A stretch of DNA of 64,000 nucleotides from Streptococcus oralis (GTDB lineage: Bacteria > Bacillota > Bacilli > Lactobacillales > Streptococcaceae): the NCBI RefSeq assembly GCF_024399415.1, contig NZ_CP029257.1:829501-893500 (forward strand). The letters run 5' to 3'. The translations under genes and the position numbers were made by a program. The notes beneath the pieces are model-generated. The model ran no database searches. It saw nothing but the letters and a program-made list of their open reading frames with translations, and was not told the origin of the DNA. Of this stretch, positions 37,157 through 46,863 are shown piece after piece (within the stretch, counting starts at the first letter, position 1; each line of letters opens with the position of its first letter).

Positions 37157-37241
37157 AGCTGTTCCTCACTTTTCTATAGATAGATTATACCAAAAATTCA
37201 GTTCTTTTCATCGGATCACTTATGATTTTTTATCATTTTTT

Positions 37242-37250
37242 TGATATAAT
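37242..37250 (+). promoter_or_regulatory. extended -10 promoter of degV
   Basis: TGATATAAT followed by about 47 nt of leader to ATG 37298. Confidence 0.5.
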
Positions 37251-37297
37251 AAAGGAGAAAATCCCAATCCTATCGAGAAGAATAGAAAGATTGAATT

Positions 37298-38134
37298 ATG
37301 ACACAAGTAAAAATTGTAACGGACTCTTCTGTTACTATCGAACCAGAAGTAGTTAAAGAATTAAATATCACCGTTGTTCCTCTATCAGTTATGATTGATA
37401 GTGTGCTTTATTCGGATGCAGATTTGAAAGAGGGAGAATTCCTTCATCTTATGCAACAAAGTAAGAATCTGCCTAAAACAAGCCAGCCCCCTGTGGGAGT
37501 GTTTGCTGAGGTCTTTGAAGAACTAGGTAAAGATGGCAGTCAAATTATCGCCATTCACATGTCCCATGCCTTGTCTGGAACTGTGGAAGCTGCTCGCCAA
37601 GGGGCAAGTCTCTCAACTGCTGATGTAACAGTTATTGATAGTTCCTTTACAGATCAAGCGATGAAGTTCCAAGTTGTTGAAGCCGCAAAACTTGCTAAAG
37701 AGGGTAAAGACTTAGAAACGATCTTAGCTCATGTAGAGGACGTCAAAAATCATACAGAACTTTATATCGGTGTTTCGACGCTAGAAAACTTAGTTAAGGG
37801 TGGTCGTATTGGACGTGTGACAGGATTACTAAGCTCACTCTTGAATATTCGTGTAGTAATGCAGATGAAAAACCACGAACTCCAACCAATCGCCAAAGGA
37901 CGTGGAGCGAAAACTTTCAAAAAGTGGCTTGAGGAATTAACCAATACTCTTTCCCAAAAATCAGTTGCAGAAATTGGAATTTCCTATGCTGGAACGAACG
38001 AATGGGCGAATGAGATGAAGGCATTATTGCAACCTTATGTTGAGAAGCCAATCTCTGTATTGGAAACTGGCTCTATTATTCAAACTCATACTGGAGAGAA
38101 TGCTTGGGCGATTCTAATTCGCTACAATTCCTAA
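37298..38134 (+). CDS. DegV-family fatty acid-binding protein
   Basis: A 278-residue DegV-fold protein, part of the FakB group that presents fatty acids to the FakA kinase. The N-terminal [11 protein letters not shown], the SQPPVG block and the [14 protein letters not shown] region with the ligand-contacting Ser are present, as is the C-terminal [15 protein letters not shown]. Which fatty acid is bound cannot be predicted. It is monocistronic with a weak 3' end. Confidence 0.88.
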   Translation: MTQVKIVTDSSVTIEPEVVKELNITVVPLSVMIDSVLYSDADLKEGEFLHLMQQSKNLPKTSQPPVGVFAEVFEELGKDGSQIIAIHMSHALSGTVEAARQGASLSTADVTVIDSSFTDQAMKFQVVEAAKLAKEGKDLETILAHVEDVKNHTELYIGVSTLENLVKGGRIGRVTGLLSSLLNIRVVMQMKNHELQPIAKGRGAKTFKKWLEELTNTLSQKSVAEIGISYAGTNEWANEMKALLQPYVEKPISVLETGSIIQTHTGENAWAILIRYNS

Positions 38135-38172
38135 AAAAATAGAGAAAAAATGGTCAAAATAGTGTTTTTGAC

Positions 38173-38201
38173 TTGACCTATAGCCGATTTTAGGATATGA
38201 T
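38173..38201 (+). promoter_or_regulatory. hup promoter
   Basis: -35 TTGACC (38173-38178), 17-nt spacer, -10 TATGAT (38196-38201). Confidence 0.65.
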
Positions 38202-38241
38202 TATATTTGTTAATTAGAAATTATTTGGAGGATTTATTAAC

Positions 38242-38517
38242 ATGGCAAACAAACAAGATTTGATCGCTAAAGTAGCAGAAGCTACAGAATTGACTAAGAA
38301 AGATTCAGCAGCAGCAGTTGACGCTGTATTCGCAGCAGTAACTGAATACCTTGCAGCTGGTGAAAAAGTTCAATTGATCGGTTTTGGTAACTTTGAAGTT
38401 CGTGAGCGTGCTGCACGTAAAGGTCGCAACCCACAAACTGGTAAAGAAATCAAGATCGCAGCTTCTAAAGTTCCAGCATTCAAAGCTGGTAAAGCTCTTA
38501 AAGATGCTGTTAAATAA
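38242..38517 (+). CDS. hup: DNA-binding protein HU
   Basis: Nucleoid protein HU, 91 residues, a homodimer that bends DNA. N-terminal helices ([21 protein letters not shown]) and the beta-arm region [18 protein letters not shown], whose Pro intercalates in the minor groove, are typical. GGAGG precedes ATG 38242. Codon use is strongly optimised, indicating high expression. Confidence 0.96.
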   Translation: MANKQDLIAKVAEATELTKKDSAAAVDAVFAAVTEYLAAGEKVQLIGFGNFEVRERAARKGRNPQTGKEIKIAASKVPAFKAGKALKDAVK

Positions 38518-38527
38518 TGAATTTTCA

Positions 38528-38576
38528 AAAAGCCTGTCATATCAAGCATTCGAGCTTGTCTGACAGGCTTTTTTTT
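38528..38576 (+). terminator. hup terminator
   Basis: AAAAAGCCTGTCA and TGACAGGCTTTTT form a 13-bp stem that encloses a CAAGC/GCTTG hairpin, followed by T runs. Confidence 0.88.
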
Positions 38577-38612
38577 ATTGTTTATTTGAAAAGTTGATGT
38601 TATGATTCTTTG

Positions 38613-38648
38613 CAAAAAGAAAAAGGTTCCCATGTTTGAGAACCTTCT
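38613..38648 (-). terminator. ldh terminator
   Basis: On the minus strand AAGGTTC and GAACCTT pair around a 10-nt loop, followed by TTTCTTTTT. It lies just after the ldh stop. Confidence 0.7.
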
Positions 38649-38653
38649 TTTCA

Positions 38654-39643
<990 letters not shown>

Positions 39644-39689
39644 CTAAACATCTCCTTCATTTTTTTTAGGGGAATCCCCAGACAATTTC

Positions 39690-39718
39690 ATTCTATCACT
39701 TTTGAAAAGCTTTGTCAC
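39690..39718 (-). promoter_or_regulatory. ldh promoter
   Basis: On the minus strand -35 GTGACA (39718-39713), 17-nt spacer, -10 TAGAAT (39695-39690). Confidence 0.65.
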
Positions 39719-39740
39719 GAATATTCTATTCGGTTATCGA

Positions 39741-39754
39741 TGTAAACGTTTTAG
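39741..39754. promoter_or_regulatory. cre-like site in the ldh-gyrA interval
   Basis: TGTAAACGTTTTAG agrees with the CcpA cre consensus TGWNANCGNTNWCA except at the last two positions. It ends 23 nt upstream of the ldh -35. CcpA activation of ldh is known in lactic acid bacteria. Confidence 0.4.
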
Positions 39755-39787
39755 TGGTTTTCAAAGACTGAAATGAAGGACAAATTA

Positions 39788-39796
39788 TGGTATAAT
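39788..39796 (+). promoter_or_regulatory. gyrA extended -10 promoter
   Basis: TGGTATAAT about 37 nt before ATG 39834. Confidence 0.55.
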
Positions 39797-39833
39797 ATAT
39801 CTAATTACTAATAGTGAAATGAGGCATTTATGA

Positions 39834-42302
39834 ATGCAGGATAGAAATTTAGTGAATGTCAATCTGACAAAGGAGATGAAGACCAGCTTTATCGACTACG
39901 CCATGAGCGTTATCGTTGCGCGGGCCCTTCCTGATGTTCGAGATGGCTTAAAACCTGTTCACCGTCGTATTCTATACGGAATGAATGAACTAGGTGTTAC
40001 ACCAGATAAACCTCATAAAAAGTCAGCCCGTATTACAGGGGATGTTATGGGTAAATACCACCCACATGGTGATTCCTCTATTTACGAAGCCATGGTTCGT
40101 ATGGCTCAATGGTGGAGCTACCGTTACATGCTTGTTGATGGGCATGGAAACTTTGGTTCTATGGACGGGGACGGTGCTGCCGCGCAGCGGTACACTGAGG
40201 CACGTATGAGCAAGATTGCTCTGGAAATGCTTCGTGACATCAATAAAAACACCGTTGATTTCGTAGACAACTACGATGCTAACGAACGTGAACCCTTGGT
40301 TTTGCCTGCTCGTTTTCCAAACCTTTTGGTCAATGGAGCAACGGGTATCGCTGTTGGGATGGCAACCAATATTCCACCTCACAACTTGGGTGAAACCATT
40401 GATGCAGTGAAGTTGGTTATGGATAATCCTGAAGTGACGACTAAGGACTTGATGGAAGTCTTGCCTGGTCCAGATTTTCCGACTGGCGCTCTTGTCATGG
40501 GGAAATCAGGTATTCATAAGGCTTATGAGACTGGTAAAGGTTCCATTGTCCTTCGTTCTCGTACAGAGATTGAAACCACTAAGACGGGTCGTGAGCGCAT
40601 CGTTGTAACAGAATTCCCTTATATGGTTAATAAAACCAAGGTACATGAGCATATTGTTCGCTTGGTTCAGGAAAAACGAATTGAGGGCATTACAGCTGTA
40701 CGTGATGAGTCCAACCGTGAAGGCGTTCGCTTTGTAATCGAGGTTAAACGCGACGCGTCTGCCAACGTTATCCTTAACAACCTCTTCAAGATGACCCAGA
40801 TGCAAACCAACTTTGGTTTCAACATGTTGGCGATTCAAAATGGTGTGCCAAAAATCTTGTCCCTTCGTCAAATTTTGGATGCTTATATCGAGCACCAAAA
40901 AGAAGTGGTTGTTCGCCGTACTCGTTTTGACAAGGAAAAGGCGGAGGCGCGTGCGCACATCTTAGAAGGTCTTTTAATTGCACTTGACCATATCGACGAA
41001 GTGATTCGTATCATTCGTGCCAGTGAAACAGATGCGGAAGCGCAAGCTGAGTTGATGAGCAAATTCAAGCTTTCTGAACGTCAAAGTCAAGCTATCCTTG
41101 ATATGCGTCTTCGTCGTTTGACAGGATTGGAACGTGATAAGATTCAGTCTGAATATGATGAATTGATTGCCTTGATTGCAGATTTGGCTGATATTCTTGC
41201 CAAACCTGAGCGCGTGGCGCAAATCATCAAAGAGGAATTGGACGAAGTCAAACGCAAGTTTGGTGACAAGCGTCGTACGGAGTTGATGATCGGAGAAGTC
41301 TTAACTCTTGAAGATGAAGATTTGATTGAAGAAACGGATGTTTTGATTACCCTATCTAACAAGGGCTATATCAAACGTCTGGATCAAGGTGAGTTTACTG
41401 CTCAAAAACGTGGTGGCCGTGGAGTTCAAGGTACTGGGGTTAAGGATGATGACTTTGTGCGTGAGTTGGTTTCAACTAGCACCCATGATCATCTGCTCTT
41501 CTTTACTAATAAAGGACGTGTCTATCGCCTTAAAGGTTATGAAATCCCAGAATATGGTCGTACAGCCAAGGGCTTACCAGTTGTCAATCTTTTGAAGTTG
41601 GACGAAGGTGAGAGTATTCAGACCATCATCAACGTTGAGTCTGAACGTAGTGATGATGCTTATCTCTTCTTTACAACTCGTCACGGTGTCGTGAAGAGAA
41701 CCAGTGTCAAAGAATTTGCTAATATTCGTCAAAATGGACTTAAAGCCTTGAATCTCAAGGATGAAGACGAATTGATTAATGTCTTGCTGACAGAAGATGA
41801 TACGGATATTATCATCGGTACCAAGTTTGGTTATGCTGTTCGCTTTAATCAGTCAGCTGTTCGTGGCATGAGTCGTATCGCTACAGGTGTCCGAGGAGTC
41901 AATCTTCGTGAGGGTGACACAGTAGTTGGTGCTAGCGTGATTACAAACCAAGACGAAGTTCTTATCATCACTGAAAAAGGATATGGTAAACGTACACTTG
42001 CTACTGAATATCCTACTAAAGGCCGTGGTGGTAAAGGGATGAAGACAGCTAATGTTGCTGAGAAGAATGGTCCTCTGGCAGGTCTCCTCACTGTTAAGGG
42101 AGATGAAGACCTGATGATTATCACAGATACAGGTGTCATGATCCGTACAAACGTTGCCAATATTTCACAAACGGGACGCTCAACTATGGGAGTTAAGGTG
42201 ATGCGTCTAGATCAGGATGCTAAGATTGTGACCTTTACAACGGTTGCTGCGGCAGAAAAAGAAGAAGTTGGGGCTGAAATTGAAACAGAAGGTGCAGAAT
42301 AA
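39834..42302 (+). CDS. gyrA: DNA gyrase subunit A
   Basis: Cleavage subunit of gyrase, 822 residues, introduces negative supercoils with GyrB. Quinolone region [19 protein letters not shown] has the susceptible Ser-81 and Glu-85; catalytic Tyr is in [15 protein letters not shown]. The GyrA-box QKRGGRG is present at the start of the C-terminal beta-pinwheel and confirms gyrase rather than topoisomerase IV. ATG 39834 is used (GAGG upstream); a second ATG 4 nt earlier opens a 4-codon frame ending in TAG. Its stop overlaps srtA as TAATG. Confidence 0.97.
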   Translation: MQDRNLVNVNLTKEMKTSFIDYAMSVIVARALPDVRDGLKPVHRRILYGMNELGVTPDKPHKKSARITGDVMGKYHPHGDSSIYEAMVRMAQWWSYRYMLVDGHGNFGSMDGDGAAAQRYTEARMSKIALEMLRDINKNTVDFVDNYDANEREPLVLPARFPNLLVNGATGIAVGMATNIPPHNLGETIDAVKLVMDNPEVTTKDLMEVLPGPDFPTGALVMGKSGIHKAYETGKGSIVLRSRTEIETTKTGRERIVVTEFPYMVNKTKVHEHIVRLVQEKRIEGITAVRDESNREGVRFVIEVKRDASANVILNNLFKMTQMQTNFGFNMLAIQNGVPKILSLRQILDAYIEHQKEVVVRRTRFDKEKAEARAHILEGLLIALDHIDEVIRIIRASETDAEAQAELMSKFKLSERQSQAILDMRLRRLTGLERDKIQSEYDELIALIADLADILAKPERVAQIIKEELDEVKRKFGDKRRTELMIGEVLTLEDEDLIEETDVLITLSNKGYIKRLDQGEFTAQKRGGRGVQGTGVKDDDFVRELVSTSTHDHLLFFTNKGRVYRLKGYEIPEYGRTAKGLPVVNLLKLDEGESIQTIINVESERSDDAYLFFTTRHGVVKRTSVKEFANIRQNGLKALNLKDEDELINVLLTEDDTDIIIGTKFGYAVRFNQSAVRGMSRIATGVRGVNLREGDTVVGASVITNQDEVLIITEKGYGKRTLATEYPTKGRGGKGMKTANVAEKNGPLAGLLTVKGDEDLMIITDTGVMIRTNVANISQTGRSTMGVKVMRLDQDAKIVTFTTVAAAEKEEVGAEIETEGAE

Positions 42303-43057
42303 TGGCTCATAAAAAAACGAAAAATAAAAAGAGTAAGAAAAATAAGCGCAGAAATCTATTTATCAATATTTTAGCGGGTTTCTTGATTCTTCTTTCCCTA
42401 GCCTTGATTTTTAATTCAAAGATTCGCGATATCTTTTTGGTCTGGAATACCAATAAATACCAAGTCAATCAAGTCACTAAGGAAAATATAGATGAAAATT
42501 TAAAATCCGAGGGAAATTTTGATTTTGACTCTGTTAAGTCTATTTCATCTGAAGCTGTATTGGCTTCTCAATGGGATGCCCAAAAGCTTCCAGTTATCGG
42601 TGGTATTGCTATTCCTGAAGTAGAAATCAACCTGCCTATTTTTAAAGGTTTGGATAATGTAAACTTGTTCTATGGAGCAGGGACCATGAAACCAGACCAA
42701 AAAATGGGAGAAGGGAACTATTCTCTAGCCAGTCACCATATCTTTACTGCTGAAAATGCCAGTCAAATGCTCTTCTCACCTTTGGTCAATGCTAAAGCAG
42801 GTATGAAAATTTACCTGACGGATAAGGATAAAGTTTATACTTATGAGATTACAGAAGTTAAACATGTTACACCAGATCGAGTGGATGAAATCGAAGACCG
42901 TGATGGCGTAAAGGAGATTACTTTGGTTACCTGTGTTGATTATAATGCGACTGAGCGTATAATTGTCAAAGGAATCTTTAAAGAATCAAAAGCTTATTCT
43001 GAGACTTCTGAGGATATTTTGAAGGCTTTTAATCAACCGTATAGACAACGTTATTAA
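42302..43057 (+). CDS. srtA: sortase A (class A)
   Basis: Membrane transpeptidase that anchors LPXTG surface proteins to the cell wall. The 251-residue protein has a basic N-terminus, one membrane anchor (about residues 20-40) and a catalytic domain with His in YSLASHHIF, Cys in ITLVTCVDY and Arg in ATERIIVKG. The start overlaps gyrA by one base (TAATG); a gyrA-srtA pair is characteristic of streptococci. Confidence 0.95.
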   Translation: MAHKKTKNKKSKKNKRRNLFINILAGFLILLSLALIFNSKIRDIFLVWNTNKYQVNQVTKENIDENLKSEGNFDFDSVKSISSEAVLASQWDAQKLPVIGGIAIPEVEINLPIFKGLDNVNLFYGAGTMKPDQKMGEGNYSLASHHIFTAENASQMLFSPLVNAKAGMKIYLTDKDKVYTYEITEVKHVTPDRVDEIEDRDGVKEITLVTCVDYNATERIIVKGIFKESKAYSETSEDILKAFNQPYRQRY

Positions 43058-43066
43058 GAATGAATG

Positions 43067-43098
43067 AACCAGTGAAGTGCTATTTCACTGGTTTTTTA
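43067..43098 (+). terminator. gyrA-srtA terminator
   Basis: AACCAGTGAA and TTCACTGGTT form a 10-bp stem with a short loop and a T run. Confidence 0.85.
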
Positions 43099-43201
43099 TG
43101 TCAACAAATAGATTCAAAATAGTTCTTATGAAAAAGGATAAGAAGGCTAGGATAAATATTTTAGAATTTTACAGAAAACGCTTTCTAGAAAACAAGAATT
43201 A

Positions 43202-43210
43202 TGTTATAAT
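43202..43210 (+). promoter_or_regulatory. extended -10 promoter of the formate/nitrite channel gene
   Basis: TGTTATAAT, then a leader of about 30 nt with TTAGGAG before ATG 43241. Confidence 0.55.
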
Positions 43211-43240
43211 TATCACAAATAAACGTTTAGGAGTTTTTTT

Positions 43241-44038
43241 ATGGTCTCTTCAGAATTTATTTCAAAGATTGAATTTGCTTGTAAGAAGAAAGAAAGTCTT
43301 TATAGCCAAAGTAAGTTTAAGTATGCGATTCGTTCCATGTTTGCAGGTGCTTTTCTAACATTTAGTACGGCTGCGGGTGCAGTTGGGGCTGACTTGATTA
43401 ATAAGATCGCACCAGGCAGTGGACGCTTCCTCTTCCCATTCGTTTTTGCTTGGGGATTGGCCTACATTGTTTTCTTGAATGCTGAGCTAGTAACTTCAAA
43501 TATGATGTTTTTGACAGCTGGTAGTTTCTTGAAAAAAATCTCTTGGAGAAAAACAGCTGAGATTTTACTCTACTGTACCTTGTTCAACCTTATCGGAGCT
43601 TTGATAGCAGGTTGGGGCTTTGCCCACTCAGCAGCCTATGCAAATCTAACACATGATAGCTTCATTTCAGGAGTTGTTGAGATGAAGTTAGGTCGTTCCA
43701 ATGAGCTAGTCTTGCTTGAAGGTATTTTAGCCAATATCTTTGTAAACATTGCCATTCTTTCATTCGTTTTGGTGAAAGACGGTGGAGCCAAACTTTGGCT
43801 TGTCTTATCAGCGATTTACATGTTTGTATTCTTAACAAACGAACACATTGCTGCGAACTTTGCTTCTTTTGCGATTGTTAAGTTCAGTGTTGCAGCTGAT
43901 TCTATTGCTAACTTTGACATACCTAATATTCTTCGTCACTGGGGTGTAACCTTTGTCGGGAACTTTATCGGAGGAGGTCTCTTGATGGGCTTACCATACG
44001 CCTTCCTCAACAAAAATGAAGATACTTATGTCGATTAA
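43241..44038 (+). CDS. formate/nitrite transporter (FNT) family channel
   Basis: Pentameric FNT-family channel, 265 residues with about six membrane segments. In fermenting streptococci with pyruvate formate-lyase the likely cargo is formate. GAFLTFSTAAGAVG and NAELVTSNMMFLTAG contain the conserved segment-2 and constriction features, and FLTNEHIAANFASFAI the second half. AGGAG precedes ATG 43241. Own promoter and terminator. Confidence 0.87.
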   Translation: MVSSEFISKIEFACKKKESLYSQSKFKYAIRSMFAGAFLTFSTAAGAVGADLINKIAPGSGRFLFPFVFAWGLAYIVFLNAELVTSNMMFLTAGSFLKKISWRKTAEILLYCTLFNLIGALIAGWGFAHSAAYANLTHDSFISGVVEMKLGRSNELVLLEGILANIFVNIAILSFVLVKDGGAKLWLVLSAIYMFVFLTNEHIAANFASFAIVKFSVAADSIANFDIPNILRHWGVTFVGNFIGGGLLMGLPYAFLNKNEDTYVD

Positions 44039-44045
44039 AGAAATG

Positions 44046-44070
44046 AGCACGAGTTAATCGTGCTTTTTTG
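44046..44070 (+). terminator. FNT gene terminator
   Basis: AGCACGA-GTTAA-TCGTGCT with TTTTT. Confidence 0.85.
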
Positions 44071-44127
44071 TTTGATGTGTAAGACTAGTCATAGTTGTTC
44101 CTTATATCAAAATATAGAAAATCAGTA

Positions 44128-44157
44128 TTGGAAAAGACTAGCCCAAGATGATACAAT
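44128..44157 (+). promoter_or_regulatory. promoter of the O-acetylhomoserine sulfhydrylase gene
   Basis: -35 TTGGAA (44128-44133), 18-nt spacer, -10 TACAAT (44152-44157). The short leader (about 25 nt) leaves no room for a SAM riboswitch or T-box. Confidence 0.6.
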
Positions 44158-44188
44158 ATCCCTAATGAAGCTATTTGGAGGTCGTCTT

Positions 44189-45469
44189 ATGACTCGTGAT
44201 TTTAAATTTGAAACTCTACAATTACATGCTGGGCAAGTAGTTGATCCAGCGACCAAATCTCGTGCAGTACCGATTTATCAAACAACATCCTTTGTTTTTG
44301 ATGACACGCAGGAAGGTGCTGATTTGTTTGCCTTGAGAAAACCAGGGAACATTTATACTCGTATTACCAACCCTACAACAGCGGCATTTGAAGAAAGAAT
44401 CGCTGCTCTTGAAGGTGGTGTTGGAGCACTAGCGACAGCATCAGGTATGGCTGCTGTAACCTACACTATTTTGGCGCTTGCTCACGCAGGTGACCATGTG
44501 GTAGCGGCGTCAACTATTTATGGTGGGACCTTCAACCTCTTGAAGGAAACCCTTCCTCGTTATGGGATCACAACTACCTTTGTGGATGTGGATAATTTGG
44601 AGGAAGTGGAAGCAGCTATCAATGACAATACCAAGCTTGTCTTGATTGAAACCTTGGGGAATCCCTTAATTAACATTCCTGACTTGGAGAAATTGGCCGA
44701 GATTGCTCATAAACACCAGATTCCTCTCGTTTCGGACAACACTTTTGCCACACCATATTTGATTAACGTCTTCTCTCACGGTGTAGATATTGCCATTCAC
44801 TCAGCAACTAAGTTTATCGGTGGACATGGTACGACTATTGGAGGAGTGATTGTTGATAGCGGTCGTTTTGACTGGGAGGCTTCAGGGAAGTTCCCTCAAT
44901 TTGTTGAGGAAGACCCAAGTTACCATAACTTGAGCTATACTCGTGATGTGGGTGCGGCAGCCTTTATTATCGCTGTTCGTGTTCAATTGCTCCGTGATAC
45001 AGGTGCTGCCTTGTCGCCATTTAATGCCTTTCTCTTGCTCCAAGGGCTTGAAACTCTCTCTCTTCGTGTTGAACGTCATGTGCAAAATGCAGAGAAAATT
45101 GTTGATTTCCTTGTCAACCATCCTAAGGTAGAGAAGGTAAATTATCCAAAACTAGCTGACAGTCCTTATCATGCCCTGGCTGAGAAATATTTGCCAAAAG
45201 GTGTTGGTTCAATCTTTACCTTCCATGTTAAAGGCGGAGAGGCAGAAGCTCGCAAGGTAATTGATAATTTGGAAATCTTCTCTGACCTTGCAAACGTGGC
45301 AGATGCCAAATCTCTTGTTGTCCATCCTGCGACAACCACTCACGGTCAGTTGTCAGAAAAAGATCTAGAAGCAGCAGGTGTAACACCAAACCAAATCCGC
45401 TTGTCTATCGGTCTTGAAAATGTAGAGGATTTGATTGAAGATTTGCGCTTGGCCTTGGAAAAAATTTAA
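44189..45469 (+). CDS. O-acetylhomoserine aminocarboxypropyltransferase (sulfhydrylase)
   Basis: PLP enzyme of the Cys/Met metabolism family (MetY/CysD type), about 426 residues, making homocysteine from O-acetylhomoserine and sulfide, or cysteine in some members. Family features: YTRITNPTTAAFEERIAALE, GAGTASGM-like ALATASGMAAV, PLP lysine in HSATKFIGGHGTTIGG. The insertion WEASGKFPQFVEEDPSYHNL is typical of the longer O-acetylhomoserine enzymes. ATG 44189 follows TTGGAGG; the frame is open 43 codons further upstream but without ribosome site. Confidence 0.92.
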   Translation: MTRDFKFETLQLHAGQVVDPATKSRAVPIYQTTSFVFDDTQEGADLFALRKPGNIYTRITNPTTAAFEERIAALEGGVGALATASGMAAVTYTILALAHAGDHVVAASTIYGGTFNLLKETLPRYGITTTFVDVDNLEEVEAAINDNTKLVLIETLGNPLINIPDLEKLAEIAHKHQIPLVSDNTFATPYLINVFSHGVDIAIHSATKFIGGHGTTIGGVIVDSGRFDWEASGKFPQFVEEDPSYHNLSYTRDVGAAAFIIAVRVQLLRDTGAALSPFNAFLLLQGLETLSLRVERHVQNAEKIVDFLVNHPKVEKVNYPKLADSPYHALAEKYLPKGVGSIFTFHVKGGEAEARKVIDNLEIFSDLANVADAKSLVVHPATTTHGQLSEKDLEAAGVTPNQIRLSIGLENVEDLIEDLRLALEKI

Positions 45470-45481
45470 AGTAACAGATAT

Positions 45482-45510
45482 AAACAGTGGGTTTCGACTC
45501 GCTGTTTTTG
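45482..45510 (+). terminator. terminator with TTCG loop
   Basis: AAACAGTGGGT-TTCG-ACTCGCTGTTT: 11-bp stem with wobble pairs and a stable UUCG tetraloop, then TTTTT. Confidence 0.85.
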
Positions 45511-45525
45511 ATTTTCCCTAAGGCA

Positions 45526-45534
45526 TGATATAAT
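45526..45534 (+). promoter_or_regulatory. extended -10 promoter of the DUF2130 gene
   Basis: TGATATAAT, 29 nt before ATG 45564. Confidence 0.5.
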
Positions 45535-45563
45535 GGTTACAGAAGTCTAGAAAGAGGAAAGTT

Positions 45564-46838
45564 ATGAACGAAATCAAATGTCCCAACTGTGGGGAAGTCT
45601 TTACAGTAAATGAAAGTCAGTATGCCGAACTTTTATCCCAAGTGAGAACTGCCGAGTTTGATAAGGAATTACACAATCGCATGAAGCAGGAGCTGACCTT
45701 GGCTGAGCAAAAGGCCATGAATGAGCAACAGTCCAAACTGGCTCAGAAGGACCAAGAAATTGCGCAATTGCAGAGTCAAATCCAAAACTTTGATACAGAG
45801 AAAGAGTTAGCTAAGAAAGAAGTTGAGCAGACAAGTCACCAGGCCTTATTAGCAAAGGACAAGGAAGTACAGGCCTTGGAAAACCAATTGGCTACCTTGC
45901 GTTTGGAGCATGAAAATCAACTGCAAAAGACTCTCTCTGATTTAGAAAAAGAACGCGATCAAGTCAAAAATCAGCTCCTCTTGCAAGAAAAGGAAAATGA
46001 GTTATCTTTGGCTTCTGTTAAGCAAAATTACGAAGCTCAGCTTAAGGCAGCCAGTGAGCAAGTCGAATTTTACAAGAATTTCAAAGCCCAACAATCCACA
46101 AAAGCGATTGGTGAAAGTTTGGAACAGTATGCAGAGAGTGAGTTTAACAAGGTCCGTAGTTTTGCTTTTCCAAATGCCTACTTTGAGAAGGATAATAAGG
46201 TTTCTGCGCGTGGTTCTAAAGGCGATTTTATCTTCCGTGACTTTGATGAAAATGGGTTAGAATTCATTTCTATCATGTTTGAAATGAAAAATGAAGCGGA
46301 CGGCACAGAAAAGAAGCATAAGAATGCAGATTTTTACAAGGAATTGGACAAGGATCGTCGGGAGAAGAACTGTGAATATGCCGTGTTGGTGACCATGTTA
46401 GAAGCAGATAACGACTACTTTAACACAGGAATTGTCGATGTCAGTCATGAGTATGAAAAGATGTATGTGGTTCGTCCCCAGTTCTTTATCCAGTTAATTG
46501 GTCTCTTACGAAATGCGGCGCTTAATTCTTTGAAATATAAGCAAGAGTTGGCCTTGGTTCGAGAGCAGAATATCGATATTACGCATTTTGAAGAAGATTT
46601 GGATGCCTTCAAAGTAGCTTTTGCCAAAAACTACAACTCTGCTTCAACCAACTTTGGAAAAGCTATTGATGAAATTGATAAAGCCATCAAACGCATGGAA
46701 GAGGTCAAAAAGTTCCTAACCACATCTGAAAACCAACTCCGCCTCGCTAACAATAAATTGGAAGATGTTTCGGTTAAAAAATTGACCCGGAAAAATCCAA
46801 CCATGAAAGCGAAATTTGAAGCGCTAAAGGGGGAGTGA
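45564..46838 (+). CDS. DUF2130 coiled-coil protein
   Basis: A 424-residue protein of the DUF2130 family. An N-terminal zinc-ribbon-like CPNCGEVF is followed by a long coiled coil (about residues 30-175), then a globular domain with conserved GDFIFRDFDENGLEFISIMFEMKNEAD and a C-terminal helical part. The middle domain, with its acidic and Lys residues (FEMKNEADG...KNADFYKELDKDR), recalls PD-(D/E)XK nuclease-like folds, so a DNA-related role is possible but unproven. AGAGGAAAG precedes ATG 45564. The next gene follows after 25 nt. Confidence 0.85.
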   Translation: MNEIKCPNCGEVFTVNESQYAELLSQVRTAEFDKELHNRMKQELTLAEQKAMNEQQSKLAQKDQEIAQLQSQIQNFDTEKELAKKEVEQTSHQALLAKDKEVQALENQLATLRLEHENQLQKTLSDLEKERDQVKNQLLLQEKENELSLASVKQNYEAQLKAASEQVEFYKNFKAQQSTKAIGESLEQYAESEFNKVRSFAFPNAYFEKDNKVSARGSKGDFIFRDFDENGLEFISIMFEMKNEADGTEKKHKNADFYKELDKDRREKNCEYAVLVTMLEADNDYFNTGIVDVSHEYEKMYVVRPQFFIQLIGLLRNAALNSLKYKQELALVREQNIDITHFEEDLDAFKVAFAKNYNSASTNFGKAIDEIDKAIKRMEEVKKFLTTSENQLRLANNKLEDVSVKKLTRKNPTMKAKFEALKGE

Positions 46839-46863
46839 GATTGCCTTAAAAACAGGAGTTCCT

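Noticed and set aside
39710..39722. CACGAATA near the ldh promoter as a second cin-box
   Set aside because: The first base differs from TACGAATA, there is no T-tract and it lies in the ldh -35 region on the opposite orientation; a competence role for gyrA or ldh is not expected.
43165..43182. AATTTTACAGAAAAC as a CodY box before the FNT gene
   Set aside because: One extra base in the centre and a mismatch at the end break the symmetry.
43077..43358. Open frame of 93 codons overlapping the start of the FNT channel gene, with CAAAATAGTTCTTATG inside (similar to the leaderless pattern)
   Set aside because: Spacing is 7 nt and the hexamer CAAAAT is poor. The frame covers the terminator of srtA, the promoter and the ribosome site of the FNT gene, which are better supported.
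44060..44188. N-terminal extension of 43 codons for the O-acetylhomoserine sulfhydrylase
   Set aside because: The promoter -10 lies inside it, and TTGGAGG with ATG 44189 gives a normal family start.
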